A stretch of DNA of 64,000 nt, taken from the NCBI RefSeq assembly GCF_009730915.1, contig NC_052488.1, positions 22,562,305-22,626,304 of the forward strand, given 5' to 3'. Below, in pieces: positions 32,695 through 43,048 of this stretch (position 1 is its first letter; every line of letters begins with the position of its first letter). A program made the position numbers and the translations under genes. This DNA is from Dioscorea cayenensis subsp. rotundata (lineage: Eukaryota > Streptophyta > Magnoliopsida > Dioscoreales > Dioscoreaceae). The notes beneath the pieces are model-generated. The model made no database searches, was not told the DNA's origin, and was given only the letters and a program-made list of their open reading frames with translations.

Positions 32695-33583
32695 ATTCTA
32701 GTTTGATTTAGTATTGTAGATGATAAACAGGGTTTCATTAGAAATAATTTTAGATTACTGTGTTCCTTAAAAGTCAATTTAAAGAGGTGCAATTTTTAAC
32801 ACAGTAATGATTTTATCCCATAATTTTATTTTATATCAATACTCCCCCAATAATGAAATATGAGTGGTTTAAAAAAAATATTCCAAAATAGTTAGTATTG
32901 TTTTAAAATATCAAAATAATATTTATTTGTTTTTTTTTCAATTTTACCCATCTTCAATTTCTTAAGTTATATAAATGAAAAAGTAACATTTATATTCTTA
33001 AGAAAAATATATGGTTCCAAAAGAGGGATATTTTAGAAAAATTTAATCCTATTATTAATTTTTGTGTAATAGCCTTAAATGACATGTATTTTGAAATAGA
33101 GAGAGTAATTCTCAAAAAAAATTAAAGAAATTCTTCCAATTTGATTTAGTATTGCATATGATAAACATGTTTTCACTATAAAATAATTTTAGATGACTGT
33201 GTTCCTAAAACTCAATCTAAAAAAAATACAATTTTTAATGCAATAATGATGTTATCCCATTATTTATTTATTTTTTAAAATAACCACTCTATTTTGAAAT
33301 ATGAGTTATTTTAACAAACAAAAAAATATATTTCAAAATAGTTGTCATTATATAATATTAAGGTTATATTTGTTTTTTTTATTTTACTTATTTTTATTTT
33401 TTTAAGTTATATAAATAAAGAGAATAATATTTATACTGGCCAAAAAATATATAGTTTCAAAAGAGTAATAGTTTAGTAATTTGGTTGATTTTTTATGTTA
33501 AATTTTATAAAACTTAATATTATTCTTGATTCTTGTGCAACATCATTAGATCATTTTATATTTTGGAACGGAGAAAGTACAAT
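32695..33583. repeat. Two adjacent diverged copies of a ~430-450 bp unit
   Basis: Unit 1 (about 32695-33113) and unit 2 (about 33133-33583) align along their length: TTTGATTTAGTATTG, GATAAACA, AATAATTTTAGAT, ACTGTGTTCCT, AATGATTTTATCCCA / AATGATGTTATCCCA, TTAAGTTATATAAAT, and end with GAAATAGAGAGAGTA or GGAACGGAGAAAGTAC. Each unit contains an inner element with CTCC-type inverted ends (about 32844-33108 and 33283-33580), so a MITE and its flank were duplicated together. Only non-coding DNA is involved. Confidence 0.65.
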
Positions 33584-33718
33584 ACATTGGAAGTTTAGAT
33601 CATTATATATTTTGGAATGGAGTAAATATTAACAAAAGTGTGTGCACTAGCCGAAAATTGAATATCTAATCCGTGTTTTTCACACATTGATGTACAATTT
33701 AGGTTGTAAATTCAAACA

Positions 33719-34025
33719 TGTACTCCCTCCGTTCTTTTTTATTTTTGGTTAAATGTACATATTTTATACTTATTAAAAAATTAGTTGAAGTTGGTTGATA
33801 ATCTAATTTTTTTACAAAATTTTATTGTTTTTCAAAATTACCCCTATTTAAAACTCCACTAATTGGAATATATGATTTAATATTTAGTTAATTATGATTT
33901 ATTGAAAATTAAATGATAAATTTTTAAAAAGTTTATTTAATATTGTATAAAATTTTTAATATGATAAATAAAAAGATAAAGAAAAACTTCAAAACAAGTA
34001 AAAAAAAAAAAAGAAAGAAAAGAGT
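33719..34025. mobile_element. MITE (Stowaway-like), copy 2
   Basis: The left end TGTACTCCCTCCGTTC is well kept at 33719-33734. The inside shares TTAGTTGAAGTTGGTTGAT / TTAGTTAAAATTAATTGAT and ACCCCTATTTAAAACTCC with copy 1. The right end is obscured by A-rich sequence near 34000-34025. No coding capacity. Confidence 0.6.
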
Positions 34026-34457
34026 AATTGGAGACTTTGACTAGTACCATATTCAGTTGTCATACTAGTCCCAATAAAATTGCTTTGGGATTTGAAGGCC
34101 CTTAGTTTTTAAATTATCCCTAGATTGGCTGGTGAGTAGTAAATAGTAAATACGGCCATATAAAAAAAAATTACCCCTTAGTGTTTGAAAGAAAGAAAAA
34201 TGAATGGCTATTAATGCGCCTTTCATCTCCCTCTTATTAGTTTTCCAGAAAACTGATAAACGAGTTTTATTGGGTAAATATATATAGCTCAATAAGTTAA
34301 TTTTGTCCAAATCACCTCATGAAATATTAACATTAGTTCATGAAGTGTTAGTATCTCTACCAACGACGTCATATAAGATAAAAACAATGCATAAATATGG
34401 TAAAATATTAATTACACATTTTGAACACCTTAATTTGATTTGTCTACATGTATCGTA

Positions 34458-34513
34458 AATATATATATATATATATATATATATTAAGCCTTTTTTATAT
34501 CTCCTCTCTTACA

Positions 34514-34580
<67 letters not shown>

Positions 34581-34612
34581 GCCTTTTTTATATCTCCTCT
34601 CTTACAATTTTT
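34458..34612. repeat. Long (TA)n tracts with a 35-bp direct repeat
   Basis: (AT)n occupies 34458-34484 and 34516-34578. The same unit, TTAAGCCTTTTTTATATCTC followed by CTCTCTTACAATTT, follows each tract (about 34484-34518 and 34577-34611). The open frame across this region is a repeat artefact. Confidence 0.9.
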
Positions 34613-34685
34613 TTTTTATTTTTTTATATTTTCAATTTAAAAAAAAATATTATTTTATTTTTCAAATTTTATTAGGTATCTCTTA

Positions 34686-34880
34686 TTTAGGGAGGAGTAT
34701 AAGTTGAGTAATCGGGCCCATCAGGCCTAACCGCTGGACTTGGGTCGATTAATGGCTAACTCGTAACCGGTCCAATCTAGAAGGCTAGCCTACCAAGATG
34801 GTTGACCGAGTGGGTTACATGTCAACTTAAGTTGAACTAACCTTGGTCTGCCCCAGGGCTTCTCACAAATCACCATCAAA
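34686..34880. other. GC-richer island of unknown nature
   Basis: About 195 bases near 50% GC sit inside very AT-rich DNA. Recognisable parts include GGGCCCATCAGGCC, CGTAACCGGTCC and GGTTGACCGAGTGGGTTACA. No open frame of note, no tRNA-like boxes and no inverted ends were found. It may be a fragment of an unrecognised mobile element or old gene. Confidence 0.35.
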
Positions 34881-35593
34881 GTCCCAATAAATATTATCAA
34901 TATTACATCAATTAATAAAATAAAAGTAATTCTTCTTAACATAATTTTTATAAATATAAAATTGATTTGAGCCCTTTTATAATAACCAGGCGGGAAGTAT
35001 TTGTTTTAATAACCACAACAACATCCAAGTTTTTTGGGGAGCCCTCCTATCTTTATGGAACTCATTTCAAGCAGATAAAAATAAAAAATATAGAGATACG
35101 GCTATCCAAAATTATTATAGAGTTTTATATTTTTCTCTTAATTAGATGTTAATCACCCGTAGTTCATGAGTTCATCTATATTTATAACAGATATTCAAAT
35201 ATATAGAACACATTCATTTGATTTTTTTTTGTTTATAAAAATAAATAAATCACGGCTTTATTGAAAAAAAATACATCGAACACATACATTCATTAGATTG
35301 TTACATGTCCCTGGTATTACTCACAAATGAATTAGTTTTATTCATCACAAATGAACTGCCTGAAATGGACATTAGAGCACCATAATATCACATTTAATGA
35401 GCGTATAATCCCATTAATCCCATCAGTACAAGCTTTACTACTCCAACAAATAACGAACAACAATAATAGGTTCATCAGTCACTATAAATTCATCATTAAA
35501 CAAACACCCCACTTTTTAATTAATTCTTGGTCCCAATTCTAAACCAGCACAGCCTGCCATGCTCAATGCATTAATTAATATTGTTTTAGTACC

Positions 35594-35882
35594 CATTCCG
35601 GTCCTTTTTATTTGTTCAATTTTATTTATTTTTAATTTTTTCTGTATATATCATTTTAAAAAATATATAAAATAATAAATATTTTTTTTTTTTTTCAACT
35701 TTTCCATATAGTAATATTTTTTGGAAAACTAATTAATTGAATTTAAAAAAAAAATTAACGAAATAAGTTTTGGTTATAATATATTTTTTTAATTTAAAAT
35801 TACAACTAATTTTAATTAATTATTTTTTAATTAAAGTGAATTAATCAAGGTAAACAACTAAATAGAACCGAAAGAAATCATA
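35594..35882. mobile_element. Degenerate MITE with imperfect inverted ends
   Basis: The left end (CATTCCGGTCCTTTTTATTT) and the inverse of the right end (TTTCGGTTCTATTTAGTTG) are similar and face each other around about 290 AT-rich bases. Ends resemble those of copies 1 and 2, but the inside does not clearly match. Old and degraded. Confidence 0.45.
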
Positions 35883-36412
35883 TAGACAAAACACTACACA
35901 CACCTCATATTTACCATTTGAACATTAAAAAAAAGTTCAGCATTTAATATTTTATATAATAGTTAAATACTTTACATGTTCGGCCATGTCACAATTGTCA
36001 TTAATTGACTTAGTTTATATCAAATTTGCTTGTAACTCTACAAAAAGAGCATATGTAAATTTTATTTTATTTTTTTGTGAAAATGATGGTAAAAAACAGG
36101 ATAGTAATAATTAGTTAGGAGTATAAATTAAGAAGGGGGTTGTCAAAGTAAAATTACCAAGTGGTGACGTGGCCGATGATTATGGTTTTAGTTGGGTTGG
36201 GCCGCCTACTCCCAACTAAAAAGCATAACTACGACCCGTCAGCGCGGGGCCCATCCGACTGCTCATTATCTCATGGCTCTTGGTTGGAACTGTAACTCTT
36301 ATTAAATGAGCTCAAATAAATACACACCTCTTCTTCTCTCTTGCTTCTCCTCTTCTTCGATCTTCTCTCTTTGATCTAGGGTTTGGAGAAGCCTTCGTCT
36401 TTCTAGGCCAAG

Positions 36413-39231
36413 ATGAAAGTCTCTGTGGTTTCACGTAGTGGGAGAGAAATCATCAGGGGTGGGATTGAGATCAATGACCAGGTTTCTTCATTCTCTGTTT
36501 TTGGTTTTTGGCATAGATCTGGTATTTGGTTGTTGGTTTCTTATTTTACTTTGTTTTGGTTGTTTTGTTCTTATGTAGGCTACCGTGAGTGACCTCCAGA
36601 ATGCGATTCACAAGCGAAGTAAGTGTTTCTTTGATGTTTTGTGGTTTTTAATAGGGTTGGGATTTGCTGATTAATTCATTCGTTGTTTTCCCGTGTGAAG
36701 TGTTTCTGATTTTTGGGTTTTAATTATGTTGTGTTTGTTTTGGTGGTGAATTTCATGGTGGTTACTCATATTTGCTGGTATTTTGATTTTCAGTTTTTCT
36801 TTTGAAATCAATTATTGTGAAATTATCAGACTTTCTGTCCCAATTCAAACTTGGCCGAGTAGATATGTTCATTAGTATGCTGCTCTGCTTTAGATGTAAG
36901 TGTCTGAATTTCAGTGACTTGAGCCTGTGTAGCCGCTGTACATTGAATAGGACTGGGCTTTGTGAATTTATTTTATTCGCATTGGTTGAACTGCGAATCA
37001 CTCAAGTCAAACATTGAAATTGATGCTTGAACAAAACTCTTGGAAATGTTTATGGTTTTGTGCTTTTATAAACATTGATAACATAGCCACCTATTGAAAA
37101 AGGAGATATTGCGTGAAGTATCTCAGTGTTTGAAATAGATGCTAGGCAAATATATCAGTAAAAGGGACCCTTTTATTATTGGAGTTATTGTTATTATATT
37201 TAAAAAGAGCACAGATTCACCTGCATCCCCCGAAGGGGAATATGAAAATTTTGTGGTTGCTGAACAACCTGTCTACTTTGTGGTGGGGCAAAAGTCAAAA
37301 GTTTGTTGTTACTCAAGGGATATGTTTTATCGACATCTCGGAAGATTTTATCTACTTTCAATGTCATATGTCTAACAACATAAATCCTTTATCTGCATGA
37401 TAATCCATCATTTTTCTAATAGTGGATCTTTCTTGACACTCCATTCTTTAAATAAATCAGGATGCTAGACAAGGTTTATCAGCAAGTTTTACCCTTTCAC
37501 TAAGGTTTTAAAGTTTTGGTACTTTCTGCAAAATTTAACTTCTTGACAGTGTTTCCAGTTTTCTGTATATGAGAAGCAACAGGCCAAGTGTTCCCATCTA
37601 TTGGTCTAACTAACCTGAAATTGCGCTGATTCTGATAATGCCGTGCTTTATGTTTATGCAGATTGCAGTAGTTTGGTAATTAGTTAATAAATTAATTTTT
37701 AATGCATCTATAGCCTATTCTGATTTCTCTGCCTATTGAACTTGGATTCAATATTATACTCTTAGATATTGTTGGTATATTTTCAATACTTCAGACATTA
37801 GCATTTAGAAAGATAAGGACAGAGACTGCTCATGCGAAAACAATGATATATGGATAGATATGATGAGTTGGATCAGCACATAATTATTAAATAGGCTCTA
37901 CTGCATGATAATCCCATGGACATGTTGGTCCTTAGTCAAATTTCTGAACTCTTTTTTCCAGATTGATGTCATTGAGCATGTCTCCATGTTGTTCATGTTT
38001 GCTTGGTTTGCCCTCATTGTTTGAGATTTGGAGCAACTCAGTTTATTCAGTTTAACTCAACCTGATATGAATTTGGCATCTAAATGAAAAGTTTGCTTGC
38101 ATTCTTGTTGGTTGAGCTTTCAGGATCAACTGTTTGAAGGGCTCTTTTCATGCTACTTTTTCCAAAATATTGATCCGTCTTGTTGACCAATGCTTTTGTT
38201 TTCTACTGTTTTTTTCTTCAATTGGCTGTTTGTATCTGAACAGTTTTCCTCATATTCCAGACAAGAAGTATTATCCTTCTAGACAGCGTCTTACCCTCCC
38301 TGTGCAACCTGGAACTCAGGGAAGGCCGGTTGTCCTTGATCCAAAGAAAAGTCTTAAAGATTATTTTGATGGGAACACGAATAATGTGACTGTGATGTTC
38401 AAGGATTTGGGCCCACAAGTTTTGTACAGTACGCTTTTCTTTTGGGAGTATTTGGGTCCTTTAGTTATCTACCCCATCTTTTATTACTTTCCGGTGTACA
38501 AATATTTTGGTTATGAGGGTGAGCGTGTCATTCACCCAGTCCAGACTTACGCCTTGTACTACTGGTGCTTCCATTACTTCAAAAGAATCATGGAGACATT
38601 CTTTGTTCACAGATTCAGCCATGCAACCTCACCTTTGTCGAATGTCTTCAGAAACTGTGCCTATTACTGGACATTTGGCACCTATATTGCATACTATGTG
38701 AACCATCCACTTTACACTCCTGTCAGTGATTTGCAAATGAAGATAGGTTTTGGCTTTGGTATAATTTGCCAGGTTTCAAACTTCTATTGCCATCTGATAT
38801 TGAGGAGCCTAAGAAGCCCAAGTGGCAATGGTGGATACCAAATTCCGAGTGGGTTTTTGTTCAACATTGTGACATGTGCAAACTACACGACGGAGATCTA
38901 TCAGTGGGTTGGTTTCAACATTGCTACACAGACGGTGGCTGGCTATGTTTTCCTTGTGGCGGCTACTTTCATTATGACCAACTGGGCCATAGCAAAGCAC
39001 CGACGTTTGAAGAAGGTAAGATCTCTTAGTTCCATATCTTAGTGTGTGCTTGGGCCATCTGTCTCTTTAGTCATCACAATCCCTCAACTTTTGCTTTTGC
39101 TTTTGCTTTCATGTAAAATCTCACCTAATAGGACTTTCTTCTAATTCATCTGTATCTTGCAGTTATTTGACGGAAAAGATGGACGCCCCAGGTACCCGAG
39201 ACGGTGGGTGATACTCCCCCCATTCTTCTGA
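36413..39231 (+). CDS. ECR: Very-long-chain enoyl-CoA reductase (ECR/CER10, TSC13 family)
   Basis: Exons 36413-36481, 36579-36618, 38261-39015 and 39163-39231 join to 310 aa, the same length as Arabidopsis ECR/CER10. The enzyme does the last step of each fatty-acid elongation cycle in the endoplasmic reticulum, reducing trans-2-enoyl-CoA with NADPH; products feed waxes, sphingolipids and seed oil. Residues 1-75 form a ubiquitin-like N-domain ([32 protein letters not shown]). Multiple membrane spans and the steroid 5-alpha-reductase-like C-domain follow: [60 protein letters not shown] and [18 protein letters not shown]. The end is [12 protein letters not shown]. Intron 2 is 1.6 kb. Reading exon 3 backwards without its acceptor adds a false N-terminus, which I rejected in favour of the CATATTCCAG acceptor at 38260. 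Confidence 0.97.
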
Positions 39232-40678
39232 AAACAAACACCACCGTATTGAAAACATATAAGACTTCTTATCTATGTTATGTTTAGAATCATTCCGGCC
39301 ATGTTGTTTGGAAGTAACTTATTTGAACAATCGAATTGTCATGTGAACATGTCCTTCGGAATACTTAATGCAGATTCGATTCCGCAAATTATAGTTCAAG
39401 TTTTCACACCTTTTTTCTGTTTTGTGTAAGGAAAACATGATTGAGTTTTTTTTTTTGCTTTAGACTCATCAGCCACATAATCATCTTCGCATCTGAATCA
39501 AGTTATTATTAATGTTATTATTATTTATCTTACTTAAGTGAAGAGTACAATGAAGAGAATATTTTTGATTCTTCATGATTGAGAACATGCTTTGGATCTA
39601 AGGTTTTGAAGACCTGTCTACTATACTACAACATGAACAGGCTGATCTGCAGTCTGATTGACATTTCTTTTGCTATTTAATGCCAAAATTAATAATCTCA
39701 ATGTGCTTGGTTTGTTTTCTTGTAAAAATGAAAAGCCATTGGTGAAAACTAAGTCTGATGAGTGTCTTTCTAAAAGTTATTGTTTCATAGCAAATGGCAA
39801 ATGGTCAAAAGAGTGGGTGCCGTTTTTCCTACATGGACCTGCAAACCGGTTACATCCAAGTCCTGCAAACTGGTTCAAAAGACCCTGCACGAGTGACCAA
39901 CCTGACCACTCCTTCCAGACATACACCTTTCCAAGAGCAGCAAACAGCTACTGAATATACTTTTTTTTGGTTTTTGTTATTTTGACAATATAACTGCATA
40001 GATGTTTGGAAACAAAATTATGTTCATATTGATGTAAAATGTAAATAATAAGATCAAAACTATATATATATATATGTATGTACATTAATTTGAGAGACTA
40101 AAGTAAAATATAGAGTTATATATCTTGGAATTTTAAGGTTGCACATTTTGAGTTTGATTCCAATGGATTAATATTTTGGGTATGATATGAGAAGTGTGGA
40201 ACTTAAGAATTTCTTATTCATAGGGCCCCAATACTAAAGCAATACAGAATATTAAAAGGCAGAATTAAAGTAGTCTCATGTCCACAATATATACGAATTA
40301 AAATACCGGAACATGAGATCTACTGTACTGTCTAATGATATCAGTGTTTTAGAGTAATAGATTTGTTGTAGTCTTAAAGATGCACAAGACTTCAAAAATG
40401 ATGAAACTTCACTTTGCACCAAGAGTAAAAGAAACAAAAGGACAAAATAAATAGAAAAGAGAACTAAATATCTTCATTACTTGAAATGATTAAGAACTGT
40501 ATACTAGAGTAGAACTAAATCTTGGTTTTTGGCATCATCTCTACACCAACAAACATAACACTCAAAACACTCTAAAACAAAAACACAAACCAAATTAAGA
40601 AGCAAAAGAAAAAAAAAACAAGTAGTGATACCATGCAACTAATTAATTATCAAGTGAAAGCTAAGCATTGAAATTTGT
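39232..40678. other. Intergenic between ECR and the SMR gene
   Basis: The 3'UTR of ECR is followed by AT-rich DNA with no credible gene. A (TA)n tract lies near 40062-40080. GAGTTTGATTCCAATGG near 40151 resembles a B-box but nothing else supports a SINE there. The part next to 40678 is the 3'UTR of the SMR gene. Confidence 0.4.
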
Positions 40679-41116
40679 TCAACCAAAGGTGATGTGTGCT
40701 CTGGCCTTCTTCCTCCTTGGTTCAATGTTAACAAGCTCTTGAATGAAGAACACTTTGATTTGATGGTGAGGAAGAACTCTCCTTGGTTTTCTCTTAGCTC
40801 TAAGAGTGGTTGGGGGTTTCTTGGGAGGTGGTGGGCACTTGAGAGTTGTTGGGATTTTATGTCTTGGAGAAGTTGGAGTTTGGTAGCCAGCTTCATCATG
40901 ATCTTCTTCATGCTTGTCTTCTTGTTTTACTTGGAGAGATATAAAAGAAGATGAAGATGAAGATGAAGATGTTGATGAACAAGCAGTATAGTAACTCACT
41001 CTTTGTTTCTTTTCCTCACTCTCTTCTTCATCTTCTTGCTTCTTATCCATCTCTGAAGATTCCATTGTGGTAATTGAAGAGAACTCAATGGAGAACTTGA
41101 GTAATTCCGAGTACAT
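40679..41116 (-). CDS. SIAMESE-related (SMR) cyclin-dependent kinase inhibitor
   Basis: A single exon gives 145 aa. The key feature is residues 79-89, QTPTSPRHKIP, the SIM/SMR signature TPTSxxxKIP, followed by LKCPPPPKKP and a basic stretch RAKRKPRRVLP, matching the usual PPAPRKP region. A Cys/Ser-rich run (about 46-57) and acidic Lys/Glu segment (25-37) precede it. SMR proteins bind CDK-cyclin complexes in the nucleus, block mitosis and promote endoreduplication, often under stress. The C-terminal KVFFIQELVNIEPRRKK fits the family's FF-containing end. In-frame reading continues upstream to 41299, but a TATA-like TAATATAA near 41198 and a microsatellite leader lie in that part, so I start at 41116. 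It is intronless, as most SMR genes are. Confidence 0.85.
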   Translation of the reverse strand: MYSELLKFSIEFSSITTMESSEMDKKQEDEEESEEKKQRVSYYTACSSTSSSSSSSSFISLQVKQEDKHEEDHDEAGYQTPTSPRHKIPTTLKCPPPPKKPPTTLRAKRKPRRVLPHHQIKVFFIQELVNIEPRRKKARAHITFG

Positions 41117-41118
41117 GA

Positions 41119-41160
41119 GTGAGAGAGAGAGAGAGTGTGTGTGTGTGTGTGTGTGAGTGT
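41119..41160. repeat. (GA)n(GT)n microsatellite touching the SMR start codon
   Basis: GA repeats (41119-41135) pass into GT repeats (41136-41154) and end three bases upstream of the SMR ATG. In the minus-strand mRNA they form a CA-then-CU-rich leader. Length change here would alter the leader directly. Confidence 0.85.
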
Positions 41161-42396
41161 GTTTGAAAGGATGTATGAATGAGTACAAGTGAGTTGTTAT
41201 ATTAAAGCACAAAAGAAAGATAATTAGAGAAGAAAGGTTAGTTATAAGAGAAGGAAAAGACATATGGGAACAAAGTCCTATACATCCAAGAAGAAACATG
41301 ACACGTTAAAGACATGATGGTATCTCAACTCTTGGCCTCTTTCTCACCCATTCCTCTCATGATTTTGCCACCATTCTGACCATCATCATCCTTCATGTCC
41401 AGCAATCATCCTCTTTTGCATTTCAAAACATATCCATGTATGCATGCTTAATCATGCATCCCATTTCTTAAAACACAAGCACACAACACACAACACACAC
41501 ACACACACACACCACATTTAAAGGTTCCTTGGTGGTGGGCCTATGCATTTGTCATTCTTTAAGACATAATAATAGTTTTAGTATTCCTCTTGACTTCCAA
41601 CTTTAAAGCCTCACTATTAATGTAGATATGTATCTACACACACACACAAATAATATAGTGTCCAAGTCCAAGTCCAATGGAAATTCAATACATTAATACA
41701 GAAATATGATTAAATCATAAGAAATTAATCAAATGGCAGGAAAAGTTAATCATATGAACATGCAGTGCACTGGAGAGAACCATAGATGGTACAAAGCTTA
41801 TGACACAAGACCCATATGAACAGCTAGAGAAGCACTATTCATGCATTGCCAATTTGGGTAGAGGACCACAAATACAAGGACCACATCTGAGAAACACTTG
41901 ATTCAGTCACCAATTCATCAAGCCAGGTCTGGTCCTGGTTACGTCAGACCAAGGCAATCACAATGCATAGAACTGCAGAAGAAGATACACCAGGACATTA
42001 ATCATGTCTAATGTGCACCTGAGAACATGGTGTACCTTCTTCAATGTCTCTGTATCTTTGCATCCTAAAACTTTCAAACATATAGATAATATGCAGAGAT
42101 AAAAGTTGAAAGGGAGAAGAAAGAAGGACCATTTGAGAAACATGTGAAAGATGTATATATCTAGTGGGATGTGTCTCTCCTTTTTCAGTTTTCTCCCCAC
42201 TTTTTTTTTATGGAACTTTTTGGCCCATAGATTCCACTGGAACTTGCTTGTTTTGGCTTATACCATATGATATGCTTCAAATGTTCACACTTCTGTGATT
42301 TTCAAAGCAAGTGATATATCTAACCATCAATATTTCTGCTTAATTACTTGGTGATAAACAAAATTCTTCCATGATGGTCATACAACATGACATTGT
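41161..42396. other. Intergenic, SMR promoter and AT-rich DNA
   Basis: The SMR promoter side holds a (CA)n tract at about 41486-41511 and further CA repeats near 41637-41648. The rest is ordinary AT-rich DNA; short open frames show no recognisable motif. Confidence 0.4.
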
Positions 42397-42735
42397 AAAT
42401 TAACTTTTCTTCTTCTAAATTCATGCTTTAGAAGGTAGAGATCATGGACAAATCTCATCTTTAAAGAGAGAGAGGGAAAAAAAAACTAGAGACATTGATA
42501 AGGACTTATTGTATGTATGGGTTTGAATGAATGAATGAAATTATGATTAATTCACTTTATTCTAAATAATATAGATATTGGAAATTAACTTTTCTTCTAA
42601 ACTCATCCTCTACAAGGTAGAGATCATGGACAAATCTCATCTTTAAAGAAAAAGAAGAAAAAAAAGGGAGAAACATTGATAAGGACTTACTGTATCTAGG
42701 CATGGGTTTTGAATCAATGAAATTATGATTAATTA
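42397..42735. repeat. Direct duplication of a ~155-bp unit
   Basis: Copies at about 42397-42553 and 42582-42735 share AAATTAACTTTTCTTCT, AAGGTAGAGATCATGGACAA, ATCTCATCTTTAAAGA, ACATTGATAAGGACTTA and GAAATTATGATTAATT. They are separated by 28 bases and are about 85% alike by eye. The second copy ends 46 bases short of the U3 gene's 3' end. Confidence 0.8.
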
Positions 42736-42780
42736 TTCAATAAAAATAAATAAAAACACAAAAATAAAAAGATTAAGAGC

Positions 42781-42983
42781 CTGTCAGACAGCCTCGAGAC
42801 CACCTCAACCCGGGGGTTGAGAACGATCCTCCACAGTCTGGATCCAAGATAGGATCAGGACCGTTAATCACGCTCTGATCTCGAGGCCATGGTTCATCCA
42901 CCAGGCTTTGTTGCTTGTCTCCTTTGCACTCAAGGAGTCAATTGTACGAGCCTATAGAACAGATCCTGTTCAAGTAAGGTCGT
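42781..42983 (-). ncRNA. U3: U3 small nucleolar RNA
   Basis: On the minus strand the RNA begins ACGACCTTACTTGAACAGGA, followed by TCTGTTCTATAGGCTCGTAC: the near-invariant 5' domain of plant U3, which pairs with pre-rRNA in the small-subunit processome. Further boxes appear in order: C' (GTGGATGAACCATGG), B (AGAGCGTGATTAACGG), C (GGATCGTTCTCAACC), a GC-rich hairpin (CTCAACCCCCGGGTTGAG) and box D (GTCTGA at 42784-42789). The RNA is about 203 nt, slightly shorter than the usual 210-220; the exact 3' end is uncertain by a few bases. T-runs (42766-42770 and before) just beyond would serve as Pol III terminator. All boxes are present, so the gene looks functional. Confidence 0.93.
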
Positions 42984-43005
42984 GGTTATTGACCCTCTCA
43001 CATCT

Positions 43006-43048
43006 TATTTAAAAACATGGAGTTTCTTCCCAATAGCCGATGTGGGAT
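43006..43048 (-). promoter_or_regulatory. USE and TATA box of the U3 gene (Pol III type)
   Basis: Minus-strand ATCCCACATCG at 43038-43048 matches the plant upstream sequence element RTCCCACATCG exactly. A TATA-like TTTAAATA at 43006-43013 follows after 24 bases, and transcription starts 23 bases later at 42983. In plants a spacing of about 23-26 marks Pol III snRNA promoters (U6, U3), about 33-34 marks Pol II. Confidence 0.92.

Larger units (their letters stand above)
30206..36412. other. 6 kb AT-rich, MITE-rich intergenic region
   Basis: No gene is seen here. The stretch holds (AAT)n at 30515-30547, several short inverted-repeat elements with CTCCCTCCGTT-type ends (listed separately), two (TA)n tracts around 34458-34578, and a GC-richer island at 34686-34880. 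A further lone left-end motif, CCCTCCATTCTTAATTATAA, is at about 30918. The last 200 bases are the ECR promoter/leader with a TAGGGTTT telo-box-like motif near 36378. Confidence 0.5.

Noticed and set aside
34448-34675. 75-codon open frame of repeated Ile-Tyr
   Set aside because: It is the translation of a (TA)n microsatellite.
38134-38260. Upstream in-frame extension of the large ECR exon with a hydrophobic start
   Set aside because: It is intron sequence; the family starts with [12 protein letters not shown] in exon 1 and joins at the CATATTCCAG acceptor.
41117-41299. N-terminal extension of the SMR protein
   Set aside because: It would translate a (GA)n(GT)n microsatellite and a TATA-containing promoter; the short start at 41116 fits SMR family length.
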